Numbered from the stretch's first letter, positions 1 to 6,685 are shown. The stretch is DNA of 9,935 bases from Spirochaetaceae bacterium (GCA_031268255.1 JAIRXO010000109.1:1-9935); one strand, 5' to 3'. Numbers and translations: made by a program. The notes: generated by a model not told the origin, from the letters alone.

Positions 1-488
1 TTTTCGCCGGGGGCATCGGTCCCCCCGGAGGACTTCACCGTTCCCGGCGCGGCGGCGCCGCTGGAGGACCCCGGGGCCATAGAACTGGGTTCGCAGGACC
101 GGGCGCGCAGAGCGCCGGCGGACCTGCGTACCCCCCTGGAGCCCGCGCTGTTGTTTACCCAGGCTATGGTGGGTATGTCCCGTATCGAAAGAATATTGGA
201 GGTAATTTGAAGGGCCGAATCAACCCTTCCGCCAAAGGTGTCTATTTCGAACACCAGAGCGCCGGCGCCTCCCTCCTGGGCCTTTTGTATTTGCCGCCGT
301 ACAAAGGCGGCCAGGGAGGGGCTTATATCCCCTTTAACCGAAATAATCCACGCCGCGCCCGGAACATCCGCGGCCCCTGAAAACGGCAGGGCGGGGAGAT
401 TGTCCCCGCCCTGGGCGGCTGCCCCCGGCGGCAGAAAAAGGCCGCATCCAAAAAGCAAAGCCACTAACCAGAACCCGCGTAGTTTCAT
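1..488 (-). CDS. NfeD-family membrane-bound serine protease (ClpP-class), N-terminal part, cut by window edge
   Basis: This ORF starts at ATG 488-486 and runs open to base 1 (162 complete codons), so the C-terminus lies outside the window. Residues 1-25 form a Sec-type signal peptide (basic start, hydrophobic core, AAA-Q cleavage-like site). From about residue 47 the sequence follows the ClpP-like domain of NfeD proteases: IISVKGDISPSLAAFVRR, then ALVFEIDTFGGRVDSAL (77-93), PTIAWVNN (106-113), SAGAL (123-127, the motif carrying the family's nucleophile serine) and MAPGSS..GAAAP (137-148). Family members sit in the membrane and cleave membrane proteins; the catalytic lysine lies further on and is not visible here. 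The gene follows mgtE by 46 bases on the same strand and may be co-transcribed. The start has no convincing Shine-Dalgarno. Compared with usual members there are about six extra residues before SAGAL, and Arg, Pro, Ser or Gly at positions that are normally hydrophobic. This could be divergence, decay or base-calling error. Confidence 0.82.
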   Translation of the reverse strand, partial: MKLRGFWLVALLFGCGLFLPPGAAAQGGDNLPALPFSGAADVPGAAWIISVKGDISPSLAAFVRRQIQKAQEGGAGALVFEIDTFGGRVDSALQITSNILSIRDIPTIAWVNNSAGSRGVRRSAGALRARSCEPSSMAPGSSSGAAAPGTVKSSGGTDAPGE

Positions 489-534
489 ACTTTCAGTATA
501 GAAGAATTTTGAGAGACCGCATAGTAGTATTCCG

Positions 535-1893
535 CTAAAGCCGGAAGATATTTTTGGCGATGGCAAAGTATACCGCCAGGCTGGTACCGTCAACCACGGT
601 GGTGATGATGGGCGCCGCCATAATCGCCGGATCGAGGTTCAGTTTCTTCGCTACCATGGGAAGTATGCAGCCTATACCTTTGGCGATAACAATGGTGATC
701 ATAAGGCTTAAACTTACGGTAAGGGAAAGCAAATGGGGATTATAGGCGGGCCCGGTACTTCCGTACATGATCCAAATTCGCGCATAGTTGATGATTCCCA
801 GGCCCAGGCCGCAGAGCAGGGCAATGCAGATTTCCCGGCCCAGTACCCGCAGCAGGTCCCGCAGTTGTATTTCGCCCAGCGCCATACCGCGGATGATCAG
901 CGTGGAAGTCTGGGAACCGGCATTGCCTCCGGTATCCATAAGCATGGGGATGAATACTACCAGGGCGGGAAGCACCGCCAGGGCATCTTCGAAGCCGGCG
1001 ATGATGGCTCCCGTAACAGTGGCGGAAAGCATCAGCACCAAAAGCCAGAGTATGCGGTTCCGGGTTAATTTGAGAATGGGAGTTTTAAGGTAGGGTTCGT
1101 CAGAGGGATTAAGGGCGGCCATTTTTTCAAAGTCCTCGGTGGCTTCTTCTTCTATAACCTCCACCGCGTCATCTACGGTGATAATCCCCACCATGTGCTT
1201 GTCCTTGTCCACCACGGGCAGGGACAGGAGGCCGTACTTTGTAAAAAGCGCGGCGGTGGCCTCCTGATCGTCGGTGGTGTTGGCGAATACAACGTTGCCG
1301 TCCATAATGTCGCCGATTTTGTCCTCAGGGTCCGCCAGCATCAGATCCTTGGCAGATACCACCCCCGCCAGAAACCGGTCTTTTTTGATTACATAGCTGG
1401 TGTATATCGTCTCCTTGTTGATGCCGGTTTCCCGGATATGCCCAAAGGCTTCCGCCACGGTGTGGTGTTCCCGCAGTTCCACATACTCGATAGTCATAAT
1501 GCTGCCCGCCGAATCATCGGGATACTGGAGAATTTGGTTTATCAGCTTCCGTTTTTCCGCTCCCACATTCTGCAGCACCCGGTTTACCACATCGGCGGGC
1601 ATTTCCTCGATAACATCTACCGCGTCATCAACAAAGAGTTTGTTGATGATGTCGCTGACTTCGCTTTCTGTCAGGGCTTCTACAATAATCTGCTGTTCCT
1701 CAGGCTCAATGTAGGCAAATACATCCGCCGCCACGGTTTTGGGAAGCAGCCTGAAAACCTGCCCCATCTTTTTCCGGCTGATATTCTGAAATACCCCGGC
1801 GATGTCCGCGACATTCATATCGGCAAGGGCTGAGTACAGTTCGGAAATCTGAATGTGTTCTTCTTCGATGATGGAAAGAATATCTTTGTCCAT
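535..1893 (-). CDS. mgtE: MgtE magnesium channel/transporter
   Basis: The product is 452 aa, the normal length for MgtE, a homodimeric inner-membrane Mg2+ channel gated by cytosolic Mg2+. Visible parts in order: an N-terminal helical superhelix domain (about 1-130, with the NKLFVDDAVDVIEEMP motif near 84-99), two CBS domains (about 131-250, including DDAVEVIEEEATEDFEK), a connecting plug-like helix, then five membrane helices (about 281-452). The pore-region signature TGGNAGSQ is at 321-328. The conserved acidic residue of the last helix is kept at D435 (TTVVDGTSL), equivalent to the selectivity aspartate of characterised MgtE. The start ATG has an AAGGAG ribosome-binding site at 1900-1905, six bases away. 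A 27-codon ORF and a hairpin lie directly upstream and may control translation. The NfeD-like gene follows. No frameshift or missing key residue is seen. Confidence 0.97.
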   Translation of the reverse strand: MDKDILSIIEEEHIQISELYSALADMNVADIAGVFQNISRKKMGQVFRLLPKTVAADVFAYIEPEEQQIIVEALTESEVSDIINKLFVDDAVDVIEEMPADVVNRVLQNVGAEKRKLINQILQYPDDSAGSIMTIEYVELREHHTVAEAFGHIRETGINKETIYTSYVIKKDRFLAGVVSAKDLMLADPEDKIGDIMDGNVVFANTTDDQEATAALFTKYGLLSLPVVDKDKHMVGIITVDDAVEVIEEEATEDFEKMAALNPSDEPYLKTPILKLTRNRILWLLVLMLSATVTGAIIAGFEDALAVLPALVVFIPMLMDTGGNAGSQTSTLIIRGMALGEIQLRDLLRVLGREICIALLCGLGLGIINYARIWIMYGSTGPAYNPHLLSLTVSLSLMITIVIAKGIGCILPMVAKKLNLDPAIMAAPIITTVVDGTSLAVYFAIAKNIFRL

Positions 1894-1906
1894 GGGTTAC
1901 TCCTTA

Positions 1907-1957
1907 CGTTCCCATAGACAGCGGGGTTTTTAAACGGCGGGGTCAGCTACAGGAACG
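1907..1957 (-). promoter_or_regulatory. Candidate leader hairpin next to the mgtE ribosome-binding site
   Basis: On the minus-strand transcript, CGTTCCTGTAG (1957-1947) can pair with CTATGGGAACG (1917-1907) over 11 consecutive pairs, two of them G-U, around a 29-nt loop. The 5' arm lies inside the last codons of the 27-codon ORF, whose TAA (1932-1930) falls in the loop. The 3' arm ends one base before the AAGGAG of mgtE. A ribosome translating the small ORF would therefore melt the stem. No U-tract follows, so a translational effect is likelier than transcription termination. The pairing is seen directly; the regulatory role is inferred. Confidence 0.45.
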
Positions 1958-2013
1958 GTCAGTGATTGTTGTTCGGGTTGGCATCTACTACCGCCCGCGT
2001 CCGAATCGGACAT
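1930..2013 (-). CDS. 27-aa small ORF upstream of mgtE, putative leader peptide
   Basis: The ORF runs from ATG (2013-2011) to TAA (1932-1930). It begins MSDSDAGGSRC and ends LTVPVADPAV: short, polar, with acidic residues at the front and four Asp, one Glu and three Pro in 27 residues. It has the strongest ribosome-binding site in the window, AGGAGG (2024-2019) with five bases to the ATG, and it is the first ORF after a good promoter (2050-2078). mgtE starts 36 bases after its stop. It has no membrane segment or recognisable domain. Acidic/proline-rich leader ORFs are known to control Mg2+ transporter genes in other bacteria (mgtL of Salmonella mgtA is the classic case), so a Mg2+-responsive leader peptide is a reasonable guess. 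It could instead be an unrelated small protein or a chance ORF; the strong ribosome-binding site argues against chance. Confidence 0.55.
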   Translation of the reverse strand: MSDSDAGGSRCQPEQQSLTVPVADPAV

Positions 2014-2049
2014 ATAAACCTCCTGTAGAGAAAGATGATGGTATATATG

Positions 2050-2078
2050 ATTATAGTAAACCGGCATGTTTTGTTCAA
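2050..2078 (-). promoter_or_regulatory. Sigma70-type promoter for the small ORF and mgtE
   Basis: On the minus strand TTGAAC (2078-2073) and a perfect TATAAT (2055-2050) are separated by exactly 17 bases. The predicted transcript start is near 2043, giving a leader of about 30 nt before the small ORF. The promoter starts 23 bases after the stop codon of the upstream TPR gene, so mgtE can be expressed independently of it. Confidence 0.7.
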
Positions 2079-2101
2079 GGGGCCGCGCTTAGAGGCGGCG
2101 C

Positions 2102-3472
2102 TTATTTTTTTGGTGTTCCGGCGGCCTTCGCCGCTTTGGCGTCAACGGAATTGAGAACGGCGGAAAGTTTTTCCTTGCCGATAAGGTCTATGAGCCTGGC
2201 TTCGGTATAACGTTTTGCCTCATCGGTAAAGTTCCCCACCGAAAGACACAGACCCTTGCCCGCCTTGACTTCCTTTAAGTGGGAATGGAAGTCCCGGACT
2301 ATGAGTTCTCCTACCGAACCCTGGTTCCGTATAAACCGGAACATTACCAGGTCGGACCACTTGGGAGTATCCACCTCGGCAAGAATATCGGCCCATTCGT
2401 TTTTGTCGACCGCTATATTGGTTATTTTTACCCTGGCCCTGGGAAAGTAGCTCATCACGATTTTACGGCAGAGGGCCACAAAATCCGCCGAAGGCGCCAT
2501 GAGGTATATCTGCATGTTCTTGTTGGCGTTCAGTTCCTGGTACTTGGCGATGAGCAGGGGCACGTCCTTGTAATTGGGATGTACGTCCTGGATTTCCCTG
2601 AGATAGCCCAGGGCCGTGCCTATGTCCTGCTGTTTGAGCAGCACCGAAGCCAGCCGGTACTTGAGTTCCAGCCTGATTTCGCTCTTGACATTCTGATGCC
2701 GTAACCCAATCTCGAAATCTTCAACGGCCTTATCAAAGCGGAGGTTTTTGAGGTTGATGGAGCCCGAAAAAAGACAGGAGCTGGGGCCCATTGCCGGATC
2801 GGGCCTGAGATGGCCGAAGATACGCAGGGCCTGTTCGGTCTGGTTCACCTCGTAGTAACATTCGGCGAGGGTAAAAAGGGATTCCTTGTCGTCCGGGGCA
2901 AGTTCAATGGCCTTGCGTATAAAGGCAAGGGCTTCCTTGTATTTTTTCATTTTGAAAAGGGCGTGTCCGAGGCAGCGGAGGGTGGGGGCGTGTTCAGGAT
3001 CAAGCTGCCGTGCCTGATTAAGGTACTGGACGGCCTTTTCGTAATTGTTTTTCTGAAATTCAAGATACCCCAGATTGTAGTTTACCTCGAAATTGTCCTG
3101 ATTCAGGGAGCGGGCCACGGCAAAGCCCTTATACGCCTCGTTAAGCATATTGAGGCGGAGGGCCGAAATGCCATAGCGGAGGTTCATTTCAAATTCATCC
3201 ATATTGGGATGACTTGAAGCAAGCTCAAGGAGCGTTTCGTACATTTTATAGGCTTTGTCCCAGACCTGGTCCTGGTAATACACATCGGCCAGGTCCCGCA
3301 GGGCGTCAATGTCGCGGGGATTTTGGGCCAGTTTTTTATTGGCGTTTCTGATGACCGCGTCCCGGTCTTTGCTTCCGCCGCCTGTCCGCTTTCTGCCGAA
3401 TACGGACATGATAAACACCACGATTCCGGCGAGGATAACTATGACAACAAGAAGGGGCAGAAAATCCATCAT
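2102..3472 (-). CDS. Membrane-anchored TPR protein with C-terminal Mrr-like (degenerate nuclease) domain
   Basis: With the start at ATG 3472-3470 the product is 456 aa. Residues 4-25 form one membrane helix (FLPLLVVIVILAGIVVFIM) followed by a basic stop-transfer stretch, so the bulk is probably cytosolic. About 50-310 is an array of tetratricopeptide repeats (for example NYNLGYLEFQKNNYEKAVQ and LGHALFKMKKYKEALAFI), a scaffold for protein partners. About 320-440 resembles the Mrr_cat restriction-endonuclease fold: a WADILAEVD strand, a later strand VMFRF (376-380), then GNFTDEAKRYTEARLIDLIGK, which matches the family's C-terminal FT..A......I.LIDG pattern. The usual [E/Q]xK catalytic pair is absent, so it is probably a binding domain and not a nuclease. 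Upstream in-frame TTG (3508) and ATG (3481) starts are possible; I prefer the ATG pair at 3472/3469 because GAGAG lies just ahead and the TTG lies at or before the likely transcript start. It is divergent from the LysM gene. TPR assignment is firm, Mrr likeness moderate. Confidence 0.88.
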   Translation of the reverse strand: MMDFLPLLVVIVILAGIVVFIMSVFGRKRTGGGSKDRDAVIRNANKKLAQNPRDIDALRDLADVYYQDQVWDKAYKMYETLLELASSHPNMDEFEMNLRYGISALRLNMLNEAYKGFAVARSLNQDNFEVNYNLGYLEFQKNNYEKAVQYLNQARQLDPEHAPTLRCLGHALFKMKKYKEALAFIRKAIELAPDDKESLFTLAECYYEVNQTEQALRIFGHLRPDPAMGPSSCLFSGSINLKNLRFDKAVEDFEIGLRHQNVKSEIRLELKYRLASVLLKQQDIGTALGYLREIQDVHPNYKDVPLLIAKYQELNANKNMQIYLMAPSADFVALCRKIVMSYFPRARVKITNIAVDKNEWADILAEVDTPKWSDLVMFRFIRNQGSVGELIVRDFHSHLKEVKAGKGLCLSVGNFTDEAKRYTEARLIDLIGKEKLSAVLNSVDAKAAKAAGTPKK

Positions 3473-3510
3473 ATCTCTCATTATCGGGATTGTTCCAAAA
3501 ATGCTCAAGT

Positions 3511-3539
3511 ATTATCTATTGTTCTCTATAGAATGATTC
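3511..3539 (-). promoter_or_regulatory. Possible promoter for the TPR gene
   Basis: GATAAT on the minus strand (3516-3511) is a reasonable -10 element, placing the transcript start near 3504 and giving a leader of about 30 nt. The -35 position, 17 bases upstream, reads GAATCA, which is poor. It falls inside the first copy of the 13-bp tandem repeat, as would suit a factor-dependent promoter. Confidence 0.3.
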
Positions 3540-3555
3540 AGCAGAATGATTCAGC
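3530..3555. repeat. Perfect 13-bp tandem repeat between divergent genes, candidate operator
   Basis: AGAATGATTCAGC occurs twice head to tail, at 3530-3542 and 3543-3555. Each copy contains GAATGATTC, a palindrome apart from its central base. The pair sits 10 bases upstream of the plus-strand -35 (3566) and overlaps the -35 zone of the weak minus-strand promoter. Two symmetric half-site pairs spaced 13 bases apart suggest a binding site for a dimeric regulator of both genes. A chance short duplication is the alternative. Confidence 0.5.
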
Positions 3556-3565
3556 GTCCTGCCCC

Positions 3566-3594
3566 TTGAGAATTTTAGGGATTAGGCCGATAAT
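3566..3594 (+). promoter_or_regulatory. Sigma70-type promoter for the LysM-transglycosylase-ftsK gene block
   Basis: TTGAGA (3566-3571) and GATAAT (3589-3594) are separated by 17 bases. The predicted start of transcription is near 3601, about 25 bases before the LysM gene. It is the only good promoter I see for the plus-strand block, whose genes are spaced by -1, 2 and 10 bases. Confidence 0.6.
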
Positions 3595-3625
3595 AAAGAG
3601 ATAATTGAATCGAAGGAGTACGATG

Positions 3626-4591
3626 ATGGCGGCGTCTATTGGCATTAAGATTGCTAATGGGGAATTCTACTCCATACTGGAAGAGTCTTCCGCAGTTAAA
3701 AAACGGCTTATTCTCACTACCGTACATGACGGTCAGAAGAGCGTCCAGATTGATCTCTACAAGAGCGCCCTTAAAACCATGGCCGATGCGGCGTATATAG
3801 GGAGTCTGGTGGTCGAGAATATCAAATCCAGGCCCAAGGGTGAACCTTCAATAGAATTGATTATCTCTTCCAACGCGGCGGGCGAACTCAGCGCCGATGT
3901 GCTGGACCTGGATGATCCTTCTGGATCGGAACCCCAGCACCTTGTGGTTTCCCTCCAATCCCTTGAGGAATCAGCCAGGGATTATGATATTCCCGACTTT
4001 GAGCTTGATTCCCATGAACCGCCCCCCCAGGGTCTCTACGAAAGAACCCAGGCGGCGGCAAAAAAAGAAACCCAAAAGAGTTCCCCCTGGATAGCTGTCC
4101 TCGTGATACTGATCCTGCTCCTCCTCCTTGGCGCCGCCGCGTGGTATTTCTTCCTCAAGGGCAAAGACAGCGGCCCCAGGACCCCCCCCGCGTCAGGGAC
4201 GGCTGCGGAGAGCCCGGAGAGCCCGGCGGAAAGTCCTTCCGGCGGCACAAGCGGAGCGGAGACACCGGCGCAACAGACAGCGCCGCAGCAGCCGCCTGCC
4301 CGTACACCACCTGCCAGCGCGCCGGTCATACAAGCGCCTTCTCAAAGCACGAGCCAGGCCGGAGGGAGCAGAACCCGAACGGGCGCGCCGGTTTCTTCCT
4401 ACGAGGTTCCCCAGACCATACCACGGGAAGGGGCGGTATACAGAATACGCTGGGGCGACACGCTCTGGGACATTTCGGAGGCCTTCTATCGCAATCCCTG
4501 GCTTTATCCCCGCATCGCGAGGTTCAACAACATCCGTAATCCCGATCTCATCATCTCCGGGACCACTATACGCATACCGCCGAAAAATTAG
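3626..4591 (+). CDS. Membrane protein: Hsp70 substrate-binding-like domain, one TM helix, spacer, LysM
   Basis: The 321-aa product has four parts. Residues 4-113 follow the beta-sandwich substrate-binding domain of DnaK/Hsp70 strand for strand: SIGIKIANGEFYSILEESS, then VHDGQKSVQIDLYK, MADAAYIGSLVVENI, KGEPSIELIISSNAAGELSADVLD. No ATPase domain precedes it. Residues 154-176 are a strong membrane helix (WIAVLVILILLLLLGAAAWYFFL). Residues 183-265 are a Pro/Ser/Thr/Ala-rich spacer long enough to reach the cell wall. Residues 272-321 are a LysM domain (YRIRWGDTLWDISEAFYRNPWLYPRIARFNN ending with IRIPPKN, quoted with its key residues only), which binds peptidoglycan glycans. Topology is probably N-in, with the Hsp70-like part cytosolic and LysM periplasmic. 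AAGGAG at 3613-3618 sits seven bases from ATG 3626; ATG 3623 is equally possible, while an in-frame TTG at 3605 lies before the ribosome-binding site. A lytic transglycosylase gene follows with a one-base overlap, supporting a cell-wall role. Confidence 0.9.
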   Translation: MAASIGIKIANGEFYSILEESSAVKKRLILTTVHDGQKSVQIDLYKSALKTMADAAYIGSLVVENIKSRPKGEPSIELIISSNAAGELSADVLDLDDPSGSEPQHLVVSLQSLEESARDYDIPDFELDSHEPPPQGLYERTQAAAKKETQKSSPWIAVLVILILLLLLGAAAWYFFLKGKDSGPRTPPASGTAAESPESPAESPSGGTSGAETPAQQTAPQQPPARTPPASAPVIQAPSQSTSQAGGSRTRTGAPVSSYEVPQTIPREGAVYRIRWGDTLWDISEAFYRNPWLYPRIARFNNIRNPDLIISGTTIRIPPKN

Positions 4592-6683
4592 CCGTCATAC
4601 TTTTCCCCTGGCCCTGATTGTCTTTGCCCTCCTCGACCTCGCGTCCTGCGGGGGAGGGAGGGTCATGGGCATATCCCGGAACGACGCCGCCTTTTACGAC
4701 GGCCTCAGGGCCGAGGACAAGGACGACATGATCCTGGCCGTTTCGTTATACGAAAAGGCTCTTGAGGCTTCCCTTATCCCGGTAAAAGAAGCGGCCCGTG
4801 ATAAACTTGTCCGTTTCCTCACCGCCGCTGATACTGTTTTTCCCGCCGAAGAGAAAAAGCGTTCCGCCAGGAGAATACTCAAGTTTTCAGGCGGCGAAAA
4901 AATTCTCACCGATCTTGCCTCGTATATTCTGGAACAGTACGACGCCATAGCCCTTTCCGCGGGAACAGCCTCCGGTGAAACTTCCGTGGAAATACGTTCT
5001 TGGGAAAGGGCCGTTGCCCTTGGCGCCGCGTTCAGGCGCGGAACAGGAGACGAAGCGGAGCGCAAGGATTTTTTCTTTACCGGAACATCGGGGCCGCCCC
5101 AAATCTGGCTTTTTGGGGAATGGGAAGGTTCCGGCGGAGACACAGCCGAAGCCGCCGCAATCCGGGGCCGTCTCGCCGTACTGCGCGGCGATTACGGTCC
5201 GGCGATGAACGCTTTCAGCGCGGCGCTGGACCTGGACCCCTCACTGTTTCTTACCTATCCCGAACTTCTCGGCGATCTGGGACGGGCCTTTCAGTACAGC
5301 GGCAGACAGGACGAGGGCGCCGAACTCTTTGCCCGGTGGGCGGAATTTCTTGAAACAGGCGACGCTCTGGGGCAGGGCCTTTTTTCCGTTGACATAAAAA
5401 AACAGCGGTATATGCTCCGCTACTTTGGCGGAAGAATCGAACGCCAGAGACAGCGATACAGCGAGGCCGCCGCCCTTTTTTCGGATGCCCTGGCCCTTGC
5501 CCCCGACGACGAACAGGCCGACGCCTGTATCTGGTACATACTCAGCCTTGCCCTCAATGGGCCGGTTGAGACCTTCGTTTCACTGCTCGGCGAGTACGGG
5601 CCACGGTGGAAAGACAGCGGCTATTTTTCCGATCTGCTTGACCGGCTTTCCCAGCGCCTGTGTTCGGCAGGCCAATGGAAGGAAATGTACCGGGCCTTTA
5701 GCCTTGTCAAAGACCTGGCCGATGGTTCTACCGTTGCCCAGTACGCCTATATATTGGGACGGGTCCGTTCCCTTGGCCTCTTAAAAGAAGGGCCCGAGGC
5801 CGGGGAATTTTTCAGGACCGCCTTTGAGGAAAGCGACGCCTCTTTTTACTACCGGGGGCTTTCCGCTTCATTCCTTGGGGAAAGCGTGGAACCCCTGCCC
5901 CCAAAGTCAGAAACACGCCCCTCAGAAGGCGTGGAACACTGGGAAAAACTTGACTTTATTTTCAATTTTTTCCGATCAGGCTGTGATGACTTCGCCTATC
6001 CCTATGCCCAGGCGGCGCTGCCTAGGCTTTCAATTTCCGAGATACGGCTCCTTGCCGAAGCCTTTGCCGGGGCGGAACGCTGGGGCGAATCAATCAGGAT
6101 AATTTCGGCGGGGGTAAACCGGGGCAGCTACGAAATACAGAGACAGGATATGGAACTGCTCTACCCCAGACCCTTTGCCGATATTATAGAAGAAAATGCC
6201 CTTGGAGCCGAACTTCCAAGGGAAATACTCTTTGGCCTTATCAGAACCGAAAGTTTCTTTTTTCCCGATATTGTCTCAAGCGCCGGAGCGGTGGGCCTTG
6301 CCCAGCTCATGCCGGCTACGGCCCTGGACATGGCCGGGCGCATTGCCCGTCAGGGCGGCCCTGATTATGTTACAGATGGGGGAATCGACCTGAAAAATCC
6401 CGGCGTCAATGTGCATCTGGGCGCGTGGTATCTCAATTACCTTGTCCGTACCGCCGGAAGTCCTGTGCAGGCCCTTATCGCCTACAACGGCGGCATAGGC
6501 AGGGTACGGCGCTGGCGGAGGGCGATGCCCGCACTGCCTGAGGACCTGTTTCTTGAAACCATTGAATTTACCGAAACCAGGGAATATGGCCGCAGGGTAC
6601 TCGCCGCGGCTACGGCCTACGGATATCTCTATTACGGCCTGTCGATGGAAGGGGTAATTGCCGATATATACAGGGGGTTGTAG
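4587..6683 (+). CDS. Slt70-like lytic transglycosylase (GH23), probable lipoprotein
   Basis: The enzyme would cleave the MurNAc-GlcNAc bond of peptidoglycan, forming 1,6-anhydro-MurNAc. The long N-terminal part (about 40-520) is helical and TPR-like, as in the Slt70 superhelix (for example LAVLRGDYGPAMNAFSAALDLDP). The catalytic domain occupies about 540-690: RTES with catalytic E555, GAVGLAQLMP (567-576), an NPGVNVHLGAWYL helix, AYNGG (632-636) and ETREYGRRV. Residues 1-21 look like a lipoprotein signal ending LAS-C, followed by CGGG. The start is the problem. The first canonical ATG (4665) has a good G-rich ribosome-binding site but lies after the lipobox, and would give a cytosolic enzyme. 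Upstream in frame there is only ATT (4587, overlapping the LysM stop by one base) or CTG (4608). I extend to 4587 because an exported enzyme is expected; the exact start is uncertain. ftsK begins two bases after the stop. Confidence 0.92.
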   Translation: MSRHTFPLALIVFALLDLASCGGGRVMGISRNDAAFYDGLRAEDKDDMILAVSLYEKALEASLIPVKEAARDKLVRFLTAADTVFPAEEKKRSARRILKFSGGEKILTDLASYILEQYDAIALSAGTASGETSVEIRSWERAVALGAAFRRGTGDEAERKDFFFTGTSGPPQIWLFGEWEGSGGDTAEAAAIRGRLAVLRGDYGPAMNAFSAALDLDPSLFLTYPELLGDLGRAFQYSGRQDEGAELFARWAEFLETGDALGQGLFSVDIKKQRYMLRYFGGRIERQRQRYSEAAALFSDALALAPDDEQADACIWYILSLALNGPVETFVSLLGEYGPRWKDSGYFSDLLDRLSQRLCSAGQWKEMYRAFSLVKDLADGSTVAQYAYILGRVRSLGLLKEGPEAGEFFRTAFEESDASFYYRGLSASFLGESVEPLPPKSETRPSEGVEHWEKLDFIFNFFRSGCDDFAYPYAQAALPRLSISEIRLLAEAFAGAERWGESIRIISAGVNRGSYEIQRQDMELLYPRPFADIIEENALGAELPREILFGLIRTESFFFPDIVSSAGAVGLAQLMPATALDMAGRIARQGGPDYVTDGGIDLKNPGVNVHLGAWYLNYLVRTAGSPVQALIAYNGGIGRVRRWRRAMPALPEDLFLETIEFTETREYGRRVLAAATAYGYLYYGLSMEGVIADIYRGL

Positions 6684-6685
6684 TT

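Noticed and set aside
238..501. 87-codon plus-strand ORF at the left edge
   Set aside because: Antisense to the NfeD-like protease, whose minus-strand translation shows a signal peptide and family motifs.
493..522. Nine-codon ORF (ATG at 522 on the minus strand) between mgtE and the protease gene
   Set aside because: No ribosome-binding site and very short; indistinguishable from chance.
1195..1833. 212-codon open frame on the plus strand inside mgtE
   Set aside because: It is entirely antisense to a full-length, motif-complete mgtE; the translation has no domain, and long antisense frames are common in G+C-rich genes.
1894..2050. M-box (ykoK-type) magnesium riboswitch upstream of mgtE
   Set aside because: The predicted 5' leader before the small ORF is about 30 nt, too short, and no multi-stem M-box pattern was seen in the remaining 120 bases.
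2082..2111. Hairpin GCCGC/GCGGC followed by a T-rich run on the plus strand, terminator-like
   Set aside because: No plus-strand gene leads into it; the T-run is the antisense of the terminal Lys codons of the TPR gene, and on the minus strand no U-tract follows the stem.
4128..4586. Upstream extension of the transglycosylase frame to ATG 4128
   Set aside because: The extra 153 residues are Arg/Pro/Ser-rich out-of-frame translation of the LysM gene spacer, and would bury the lipoprotein signal.
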